DNA of 9,582 nucleotides from Saprospiraceae bacterium (lineage in GTDB: Bacteria > Bacteroidota > Bacteroidia > Chitinophagales > Saprospiraceae), in the NCBI GenBank assembly GCA_022842255.1, contig JALHPW010000143.1, forward strand, positions 1 to 9,582. Direction: 5' to 3'. A model generated the notes under the pieces. That model saw only the letters and a program-made list of their open reading frames with translations, did no database searches and was not told where the DNA came from. This document shows positions 1 to 5,423 of the stretch, piece after piece. The translations under genes were made by a program, and so were the position numbers. Each line of letters starts with the position of its first letter. Position 1 is the first letter of the stretch.

Positions 1-7
1 AAGATGT

Positions 8-43
8 AGGGCTTTAGCCCTTAAAAACAAGGGCTAAAGCCCT
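8..43. repeat. REP-like perfect palindrome, 15 bp arms
   Basis: Arms at 8-22 (agggctttagccctt) and 29-43 are exact reverse complements, separated by the 6 nt loop aaaaac. The outer part of each arm, gggctttagccc, is itself nearly palindromic. There is no downstream T-run typical of a dedicated terminator on either strand, although a hairpin here could still protect or end the transcript of the minus-strand S41 gene. Palindromes of this gggctttagccc type recur between genes in many bacterial genomes and resemble REP elements mobilised by RAYT transposases. Membership in such a family is inference; only one copy is visible here. Confidence 0.75.
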
Positions 44-67
44 GAATTAGATTTGTTCCTTTTCAAT

Positions 68-87
68 CCCCGGCCTGAAGACCGGGG
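68..87. repeat. Second REP-like GC-rich palindrome
   Basis: The arms ccccgg (68-73) and ccggggg-type ccgggg (82-87) pair perfectly around the 8 nt core cctgaaga, inside which C75-G80 and T76-A79 could extend pairing. It lies 24 bp from the palindrome at 8-43, a spacing like that of paired REP units in a BIME. It is about 130 bp beyond the stop codon of the minus-strand S41 gene. Confidence 0.6.
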
Positions 88-218
88 CAATTTCACCGTC
101 ACTGTACAATATGAGGATATTCCGGTTAAGAAATTTGTCTAGCTGGGCATATCCAAGCCGCATCGCGGCCATTATTGGACTTCAAACTTCATACGTTTGC
201 CCTGTCCTCAAAAAAACA

Positions 219-1226
219 TCACCGCAACAAACCCAAGGCCTTCTCCAACACCAAATCCCTGCCCGCAGCCAAATCAGTCAAGGTATTTTGAATAAAAATG
301 GCCGGTGGGATGCCCTTTCCCTCATACACCGCGCCGTCAGGTGCTTCCACGTCTTGTGGGGCAATGCGGTAACCCCAACCATTGGGCAATTGCCGGGCCA
401 CGGTGGTAGAGATGGCGCCATTGGTGGTGTCGCCGATGATGGTCACGCCGTCCATTTGCCGGAGGGCTAACACCGTCCGCTCGCAGGCACTCACCGTATA
501 GCGGTCGGTCAACACCACAATGGGAAAATTAGGGGCCGTTCCGCCACCTTCCAGGTACCAAGTGTACCACTCGGTGAAAGCACCTGGAGCGTCGCCATTT
601 TTGGTGCGGCTTCGGAAGACTTCCTTGCGATTGGGGTTCAGTTTTTCGAGTGCTTGGAGCGCAAAAGTGAAATCGCCGCCCTCATTGTGCCGAAGGTCCA
701 GCACCAAACCCTTTAGATTGGGCTGTGCCGTGGCCTTTTCCAGTTGCTTCCAGTTGGCTGCCACATGCCCAAACCATACATAGCCAATGTTATGCTCCAA
801 CATACCATAGACATAGGCTTCCTCCTCCGGACCTTTGGTGAAACCGGGTAGCAAATAATTCGATTCCAGGATGTCTGGGCGGAACAATGAGTCGTCCAGA
901 CGTTCCCGATAGTATTTATTGGCAAAAAATAGCGGCTGATTGGGTGCCGTCAACGAAACATGCGTATCGTCCAAGTGCGAGAGCATTGCGGTCAGCACCT
1001 CGTACAATTCCTCGTCTGTAGATTGTGCATCCAGCATTGGGGCGTACTGTTGGCGCAGGGCCGACCAGTCAATGCCTCGCTCCTCGGTTGGTGCGTACCA
1101 GGTTTCGAAGGTTTCCAGCACGTAATTGAAAACCGAAGGTACATCCGTGGCTGGTTCGGGCTGGAAGATTTCCTTTTTGCAGCTGAAAAAGGTTGCTAGG
1201 CAGATTAACAATAGGATGTTTTTCAT
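219..1226 (-). CDS. S41-family peptidase-like lipoprotein
   Basis: 335 aa, ATG start followed at once by a lipoprotein signal: hydrophobic residues 4-14 and lipobox FFSC with Cys16, then Lys-Lys-Glu. The tail-specific protease/S41 fold is suggested by an N-terminal cap helix region (about 30-90) containing LDDTHV (His89), the LVLDLRHNEGG motif (174-184), and TVSACE at 244-249, with Ser246 in the nucleophile position. No PDZ domain is evident between cap and core. In C-terminal processing proteases a Lys follows the Ser by about 25 residues; here that position (271, in TNGAIS) is Ala. The enzyme is therefore either a tricorn/IRBP-like S41 member using another base, or non-catalytic. It probably sits in the periplasm or on the outer membrane and handles peptides. 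The gene follows a MITE-like repeat that abuts its 5' end, and no clear -7 box is seen in the 17 bp between them. Confidence 0.85.
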   Translation of the reverse strand: MKNILLLICLATFFSCKKEIFQPEPATDVPSVFNYVLETFETWYAPTEERGIDWSALRQQYAPMLDAQSTDEELYEVLTAMLSHLDDTHVSLTAPNQPLFFANKYYRERLDDSLFRPDILESNYLLPGFTKGPEEEAYVYGMLEHNIGYVWFGHVAANWKQLEKATAQPNLKGLVLDLRHNEGGDFTFALQALEKLNPNRKEVFRSRTKNGDAPGAFTEWYTWYLEGGGTAPNFPIVVLTDRYTVSACERTVLALRQMDGVTIIGDTTNGAISTTVARQLPNGWGYRIAPQDVEAPDGAVYEGKGIPPAIFIQNTLTDLAAGRDLVLEKALGLLR

Positions 1227-1243
1227 GTTAGAAGATTTTTAAG

Positions 1244-1373
1244 GAGGCTTCCTCATAAGTGCTTTTTTAGCACAGAGACGCAAAGGCGCAGAGCCATAAT
1301 AGATTGATTATCAAAACTCCGCGTCTTTGCGCCTCCGCGGTAAAAAGAAAAAGGTGACTTATGAGACAGCCTC
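1244..1373. mobile_element. MITE-like inverted repeat, about 130 bp
   Basis: Outer terminal inverted repeats are gaggcttcctcataagt (1244-1260) and the reverse complement of 1357-1373; 15 of 17 bases match. An inner pair, 1270-1293 and 1317-1340, matches at 18 of 24 positions and has the gacgcaaaggcgcagag theme. The centre (1294-1316) is AT-rich and unpaired. There is no ORF, and no clear target-site duplication was identified. The element lies between two minus-strand genes, 17 bp upstream of the S41 start and 26 bp downstream of the barrel-protein stop. It could have been mobilised by a transposase acting elsewhere, or it could act as an mRNA hairpin between the two genes. Confidence 0.65.
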
Positions 1374-1399
1374 TTTTTGAAGCCAACGAGGTTTTCGAT

Positions 1400-2218
1400 T
1401 TACCAAAGTTTCGCAATTCCCAGCACCAAGCCCTGCTCTATTGCCGTCAAGGGATGTGGGTCTTGCGAGCGCAAAAGGGAAATATCATATCCGAGGGAGA
1501 GTGCCCATTTTTTATGTAGGGCTCGGTTAAATTTTACCGAAAACGTTCCTGCCTGTACTTCTCCGAGACTTGCCCAATGGCCATCGCCGGAGAGGCGCAG
1601 CAGCGTTTTTATGGCCCTGTGATTGCTTTGTCGTTCGATAAACTCATCGTCATTGATGGCATAGGGCGAGCGGGCAATCCAGTTGAGCAAGGGCAAGCTC
1701 AACGAACCATGAAGACTGTTCTTTTCACTCATTTTCCAAACCCCTGCCACACTTGGCGAGAGGGATGCCACGGTTGTGTACCCAAATGCCCCGTATTCTC
1801 CAAACTCGTAAAACAGCGCCCCCAACTGCGCGCGGAGCGAAAGGCCAGCATACCAGGTCACTGGTCTCCCCGATGCGCCGATTTGCCGGTGGTGGTCGGC
1901 TCCAAAACCAATCATCCAAAAATTGCTGGGCGGCACCGTCAGCGGTTCCACTTCGTCCCATTTGCTGTATTCGAATGCCGCAACCGAACGGCAGGCAAAC
2001 CCCGCGAGGTCAATATGGGCCTTGGTCTGCGATTTTTTCCCAATTCGTTGATAGGACAAGCCAAGGTTAATCGGAGCTGTTCCTTTGAAAATCAAAGGGG
2101 AAAAGGTTAGGTCTTGCCGTTGGTAGTGCTGAAGACCGTAGGTTAGTTCGAGGGCGTTTTGCGAGACCGCTAATTGGCACGAGAGGGCAATGAACAGGAT
2201 GAAAAGATTTGGTTTCAT
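1400..2218 (-). CDS. Outer-membrane beta-barrel-like protein, unknown function
   Basis: 272 aa with an N-terminal export signal: hydrophobic residues 5-13 and a likely signal peptidase I site AVS-Q after residue 19. Cys14 gives a weak lipobox (ALSC), so a lipoprotein is a less likely alternative. The mature part is rich in alternating aromatic/polar stretches and Gly (for example 62-80, 110-145 and the C-terminal third). It ends in GIAKLW, a terminal aromatic residue as in outer-membrane barrels recognised by BamA. I do not recognise a named family. It may be a small porin-like or accessory outer-membrane protein. It diverges from the exported hydrolase at 2420 across a 201 bp gap, so the two may share regulation. 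Confidence 0.7.
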   Translation of the reverse strand: MKPNLFILFIALSCQLAVSQNALELTYGLQHYQRQDLTFSPLIFKGTAPINLGLSYQRIGKKSQTKAHIDLAGFACRSVAAFEYSKWDEVEPLTVPPSNFWMIGFGADHHRQIGASGRPVTWYAGLSLRAQLGALFYEFGEYGAFGYTTVASLSPSVAGVWKMSEKNSLHGSLSLPLLNWIARSPYAINDDEFIERQSNHRAIKTLLRLSGDGHWASLGEVQAGTFSVKFNRALHKKWALSLGYDISLLRSQDPHPLTAIEQGLVLGIAKLW

Positions 2219-2261
2219 AGATTTCCCAACAGTTTATTTTCGCGTTTTGCGCTGTATGGGG

Positions 2262-2293
2262 CAAAGTTGGGCGGACAAGGGATGCGCCGCAAA
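2262..2293 (-). promoter_or_regulatory. Possible promoter for the barrel protein
   Basis: On the minus strand, CAACTTTG (2262-2269) differs from the Bacteroidota -7 consensus TAnnTTTG only at the first base. TTTG (2290-2293) lies 20 nt upstream of it, a suitable -33 spacing. The box is about 44 nt upstream of the start at 2218. Confidence 0.35.
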
Positions 2294-2391
2294 GGGCAAG
2301 TTGCATGGGCTGCCAAAATGGAGGAATGAAGTGTGTGTTTTTAGCCCAGTTATTGCGACAGCAGCGGCAGCTCTACCCGAAAAAATCCATC

Positions 2392-2399
2392 TATATTTG
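2392..2399 (+). promoter_or_regulatory. -7 box for the exported hydrolase
   Basis: TATATTTG matches the Bacteroidota sigma-A -7 consensus TAnnTTTG exactly and lies 20 nt before the ATG at 2420. This predicts a short leader. No good -33 TTG occurs at the expected 17-23 nt upstream. Confidence 0.5.
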
Positions 2400-2419
2400 C
2401 CCGCTAAACAATTCTGGCT

Positions 2420-3373
2420 ATGAAAAATATCACCACCGCATTCCTACTTCTTTTTCTCAGCACCCTCTTGCCCGCGCAAGGCTTCCCCGACAGTCAAACC
2501 GATGGAAAATACTACACCGTCAACGGCGCTAAACTCTGGACCGTCAGCTTTGGCAAGGGCGACCCGCTCTTTTTGATTGCCGGCGGGCCCGGTGGTTCAC
2601 ACTATGGTTTGAGAAGTTTTGACTCCTTGTCCACTACCAACACCCTGGTCTATTTCGACGGACTCGGGCGCGGCAAATCCGACACAGCCGCCAACGTCCG
2701 CGAGTATTCCCTCGAACGCGACATTGAAGACCTGGAAGGCCTGCGAAAAGCCATGGGCTACTCCAGCATCAACATTCTTGGGCACTCTTACGGCGGACTG
2801 GTTGCGCAGGGGTATGCCATCAAGTACCCGGACCGCGTCAAGCACCTAATCCTGGCCAATACCTTTCACAGCTACGTGATGTGGCAGGAAAACGACGACA
2901 ATTCCAACCACGAGATTCGGGTCAACTATCCGGAAGTTTGGGACACCCTGATGAAAATAAGGGAGCGTGGCGCGATTTCGAGCGACCCAATCCATCAGGA
3001 GATTTACGGGAAAGTGCCTTATGGGTTCTTGTACGCCTACAACCCGAATAATTTCCGGGCAAGAGGCCGGAAGCCCTATCCCAACCCATTCAATTCAGCC
3101 CTGTACTACCAAATGGTGGGCAAAGACGGCGATTTTATCGTTGGCAATGACATTGGCAATTTTGATTTCCGCAAGCAATTGAAATCATTGAAAATGCCCA
3201 TCCTCATCGTAGCAGGCAGGTACGACCGAGTAGCGGTGCCCTGGATGATGGTCAAATACAAGACCTATTGTCCGCAAGCCCAATTTGTGATGTTTGAATA
3301 CAGCGGGCACAACCCGCAGGTGGAGGAACCGGAGAAGGAGTTTGCGATTATTCGGGCGTTTTTGGGGAAGTAG
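2420..3373 (+). CDS. Exported alpha/beta hydrolase, proline iminopeptidase-like (S33)
   Basis: 317 aa including a cleavable signal peptide (hydrophobic 6-18, likely cut after Ala19-Gln20). The mature enzyme has the S33 features in order: oxyanion-loop AGGPGGSH (54-61, the HGGPG-type motif of prolyl aminopeptidases), YFDGLGRGKSD (78-88, matching D-x-x-G-x-G-x-S), and the nucleophile elbow GHSYGG with Ser123. The acid is Asp269 in AGRYD and the base is His297 in SGH. All triad residues are present, so an active enzyme is expected, probably releasing N-terminal Pro or similar residues from peptides in the periplasm. Typical cytoplasmic Pip proteins lack the leader. An esterase-like or other alpha/beta hydrolase activity cannot be excluded. 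It stands alone, with its own -7 box at 2392-2399, and converges with the ATPase gene 8 bp away. Confidence 0.88.
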   Translation: MKNITTAFLLLFLSTLLPAQGFPDSQTDGKYYTVNGAKLWTVSFGKGDPLFLIAGGPGGSHYGLRSFDSLSTTNTLVYFDGLGRGKSDTAANVREYSLERDIEDLEGLRKAMGYSSINILGHSYGGLVAQGYAIKYPDRVKHLILANTFHSYVMWQENDDNSNHEIRVNYPEVWDTLMKIRERGAISSDPIHQEIYGKVPYGFLYAYNPNNFRARGRKPYPNPFNSALYYQMVGKDGDFIVGNDIGNFDFRKQLKSLKMPILIVAGRYDRVAVPWMMVKYKTYCPQAQFVMFEYSGHNPQVEEPEKEFAIIRAFLGK

Positions 3374-3381
3374 GGGTGCAT

Positions 3382-4515
3382 CTATTCTAGCCCCACAAAA
3401 GCTTCAAAGTTCTCCTGATCTACAACATGTGTAGCGCTACCGGAATAACTTTCAAGAAATGATGCCGGGAAACGGACATTTTTTTTCGGCTGCCATTTGA
3501 ATTCAAAGGCGTGCAACTGCCCATTTGTATCTTCAACATAATCAATCTCTTGTTGCGTGGTAGTGCGCCAAAAGTAGGCATTGCAAAAGTAACTCGTATA
3601 GGCGTTGCGTTTCATGCGCTCAGCCAGCAGAAAATTTTCCCAAAGTGCCCCAATGTCATTGCGCAAGGCGAGGGGAGAGAAATTTTTAAGGATGGCGTTG
3701 CGAATACCATTGTCGTAAAAATAGATTTTTCGACCTTTCTTAATTTCATTACGGGCATTTCGGCTGAGCGAAGGCAGTCGGAACAACACAAAAGATTGCT
3801 CCAAAAGGTCGATGTACCGTTCTACCGTGAGTGGGTCGGCACCAATGGTTTGCGCAACTTCCAAATACCGGACTTCGTTTCCGACCTGCAGTGCAAGTGC
3901 CTGCAAAAGTTTCACAAGTAAGGATGGTTTTTTAATTTGGTCGAGCGAAAGCAGATCCTTATACATCAACCCATCACTAAGGTCTTGGAGAATTTTTTGC
4001 GCTTGGGCCGGGTCTTTTTGTGCTACCTCCGGATAATAGCCATAGAGTATTCGGTGCTCAAGCAAGGAACGCTCCCTCAGATATCCATGCTCGGCACACA
4101 TCTCCACAAAAGAAAGGGGATAGAGATGAAACTCGATTTTTCGCCCAGTGAGGCTTTCTTTCGTTTGGGCCGCAAGATCTAGTGAGGAGGAGCCCGTAAC
4201 GAAAAGTTGTACCTGTGGCAAATGGTCCGTGATGAGTTTAAGCATCAGACCAGCGTTGGTAAATCGTTGGGCCTCATCCACCACCACCACTTCGTTTTGT
4301 CCAATAAGGTTATGTAAACGCGCCAACGAAATATTGTCCAATAGAGATCTAGTTTCTGGGTCATCGCCCGTAAGCCAGAGGGTTTTGCGGTTAAGTTCTC
4401 CGGAAATCTGCCGCACAAGTGTGGTTTTGCCCACTTGGCGAGGACCAATGACTATGATGGCTTTCCCCTTGTCAAGCCATTCTAGGATGTTGGGATGTTG
4501 GGTTCGTGCTACCAT
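3382..4515 (-). CDS. AAA_14 / DUF4143 family ATPase
   Basis: 377 aa, about the usual length for this family. The N-terminal AAA domain shows Walker A GPRQVGKTT (24-32, Lys30), Walker B VVVVDEAQ (76-83, Asp80 and Glu81), and a sensor-1-like FVTGSSS (105-111). A winged-helix-like middle part (about 195-250) leads into the DUF4143 C-terminus. Near the end, EIDY (323-326) and FEFK (337-340) form a D...ExK arrangement resembling the PD-(D/E)xK nuclease fold seen in related ATPases. The function of the family is unsettled. Its genes are multi-copy in many Bacteroidota and archaea and tend to be accessory. No obvious partner gene flanks it; a convergent hydrolase lies downstream and a tRNA upstream. 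The promoter carries a perfect dyad (4539-4562), which suggests regulation. The ATG at 4515 has an excellent -7 box just upstream. Confidence 0.92.
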   Translation of the reverse strand: MVARTQHPNILEWLDKGKAIIVIGPRQVGKTTLVRQISGELNRKTLWLTGDDPETRSLLDNISLARLHNLIGQNEVVVVDEAQRFTNAGLMLKLITDHLPQVQLFVTGSSSLDLAAQTKESLTGRKIEFHLYPLSFVEMCAEHGYLRERSLLEHRILYGYYPEVAQKDPAQAQKILQDLSDGLMYKDLLSLDQIKKPSLLVKLLQALALQVGNEVRYLEVAQTIGADPLTVERYIDLLEQSFVLFRLPSLSRNARNEIKKGRKIYFYDNGIRNAILKNFSPLALRNDIGALWENFLLAERMKRNAYTSYFCNAYFWRTTTQQEIDYVEDTNGQLHAFEFKWQPKKNVRFPASFLESYSGSATHVVDQENFEAFVGLE

Positions 4516-4526
4516 TGCTTTTTGGG

Positions 4527-4534
4527 CAAAACTA
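4527..4534 (-). promoter_or_regulatory. -7 box of the ATPase gene
   Basis: On the minus strand TAGTTTTG matches TAnnTTTG exactly. It is only 12 nt upstream of the ATG, so the transcript would have a very short leader, about 5 nt. A TTTG 15 nt further upstream lies inside the adjoining dyad; the spacing is a little short for a -33 box. Confidence 0.5.
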
Positions 4535-4538
4535 TCGA

Positions 4539-4562
4539 TTTTTCAGATTCAAATCTGAAAAA
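4539..4562. promoter_or_regulatory. Perfect dyad at the ATPase promoter, possible operator
   Basis: The arms 4539-4548 (tttttcagat) and 4553-4562 (atctgaaaaa) are exact reverse complements around the 4 nt centre tcaa. The dyad ends 5 bp upstream of the -7 box and covers the -33 region of the ATPase promoter. A bound dimeric regulator would block initiation there. It could instead be half of a weak hairpin terminator, but it does not follow a gene on either strand within 170 bp. Confidence 0.5.
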
Positions 4563-4682
4563 ATGGTCATTATTTTCGATTTGGCCGAAAAATCTTTTCT
4601 TCAACACTTTCATCTACCCCAAAATTGTTACAGGCAACACTACCTAAGGGAGTAAGAAGTATGACGTGCATTCCACCAAAAC

Positions 4683-4718
4683 AAAAAGCCCTCGTAAGTG
4701 ATTAACTTACAAGGGCTT
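4683..4718 (-). terminator. Rho-independent terminator of tRNA-Glu
   Basis: Read on the minus strand, a hairpin with arms 4706-4718 and 4686-4698 (7 bp plus 5 bp, with one mismatch between them) encloses a 7 nt loop and is followed by a T-run (complement of 4683-4687). It lies 16 nt beyond the tRNA 3' end, so it ends the tRNA transcript and insulates the ATPase gene. Confidence 0.75.
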
Positions 4719-4733
4719 ATGTATTTGCTGTTG

Positions 4734-4805
4734 TAGTCCGTACGGGAATCGAACCCGTGTTTCATCCGTGAAAGGGACGTGTCCTAACCCCTAGACGAAC
4801 GGACC
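4734..4805 (-). tRNA. tRNA-Glu, anticodon TTC
   Basis: A full cloverleaf is readable on the minus strand. The acceptor stem 4805-4799 pairs with 4741-4735 (first pair G-U), with discriminator A at 4734. The D-arm contains CGTCTAGGGGTTAGG. The anticodon stem CGTCC/GGATG flanks the loop CTTTCAC, giving anticodon TTC. The T-arm is ACGGGTTCGATTCCCGT. CCA is not encoded (ACAA follows), as is usual in Bacteroidota. It reads GAA and GAG codons. It has its own -7 box upstream and a terminator downstream, so it is probably a single-gene unit. Confidence 0.97.
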
Positions 4806-4822
4806 TTCTTTCAAAAGCGGGG

Positions 4823-4855
4823 CAAAGATAGAACCGTTCGGATTTGATTTCCAAG
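4823..4855 (-). promoter_or_regulatory. Promoter of tRNA-Glu
   Basis: On the minus strand TATCTTTG (4823-4830) matches TAnnTTTG exactly, 18 nt upstream of the mature tRNA 5' end. CTTG (4852-4855) lies 21 nt further upstream as a -33 element. Confidence 0.6.
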
Positions 4856-4928
4856 CCAGTTTGAAAATTTTTCTCAAAAAGTTCTTCGCCCCGCTCGTTC
4901 ACAGCAAAAACTGGTCAATTCAGCCCAA

Positions 4929-5363
4929 TTATTCCACAAAACGGAGCTGGTAGATCTCAAAATTATTTTCCCCTGCTTCCAAAACCTCCAGGGTGTACTC
5001 CCCAGGCTCCAGCTGTTTGTACTCCACACCGGTCCCACACCAGTTGCCCGACCAGGCGGAAAACGCCACACCGTCTTTTTTACCCTTCATCGTACCCATC
5101 GGGAATTTGTACGGATCGCCAGGGTAAAAGCCGACTTCAAAGGCATCAAAAACGATATAGTCGGTGGTAGCGCCCGAGGCAATCGGACCAACCTCCGTCA
5201 TGTCCACCCCATCCAATTCCATCTGCGCTTCCTCAATGGCAGCACCTGTGGAATTTTGGAACCTAATCAGGATTTGGTTTCCATTTTCAGGAAGGGGCTC
5301 TTTGGTACAAGCAATGAAAAACAAGGACGTGAGGGTAAAGGCAGCAAAAAGTAATTTTTTCAT
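4929..5363 (-). CDS. Small lipoprotein of unknown function
   Basis: 144 aa from the ATG at 5363; an in-frame GTG at 5408 would add 15 polar residues before the signal and is unlikely to be used. The leader is Lys-Lys, hydrophobic residues 4-18 and lipobox FIAC with Cys19, followed by Thr-Lys-Glu. The mature domain (about 30-144) is acidic and looks beta-rich. Strand-like stretches such as QILIRFQN are followed by an Ala/Glu-rich segment, and there is a C-terminal PGEYTLEVLEAG, so an immunoglobulin-like or transthyretin-like sandwich is plausible. A single further Cys (in NWCGTG) is present in the mature chain. No family is recognised. It lies 60 bp downstream of the UbiD gene on the same strand and could be co-transcribed. 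A near-consensus TAAATTTT (5372-5379) just upstream is a weak alternative promoter. Confidence 0.75.
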   Translation of the reverse strand: MKKLLFAAFTLTSLFFIACTKEPLPENGNQILIRFQNSTGAAIEEAQMELDGVDMTEVGPIASGATTDYIVFDAFEVGFYPGDPYKFPMGTMKGKKDGVAFSAWSGNWCGTGVEYKQLEPGEYTLEVLEAGENNFEIYQLRFVE

Positions 5364-5423
5364 GGTGTAAAAAAATTTAGTTCGCTGACAAGACCGCTCC
5401 CTTTTCACATGAGGTTGGGCGAA

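Noticed and set aside
1577..2110. 177 aa plus-strand ORF opposite the barrel protein
   Set aside because: Antisense shadow without a signal, motif or promoter; the minus-strand frame has an export signal and a barrel-like C-terminus.
3382..4515. Defence system or toxin-antitoxin module centred on the ATPase
   Set aside because: No partner gene adjoins it: the next gene on one side is convergent and on the other is a tRNA with its own promoter and terminator.
4734..4805. tRNA-Glu as attachment site of an integrated element
   Set aside because: No second copy of the tRNA 3' end was seen in the window and no integrase gene is present; the ATPase next to it is not enough evidence.
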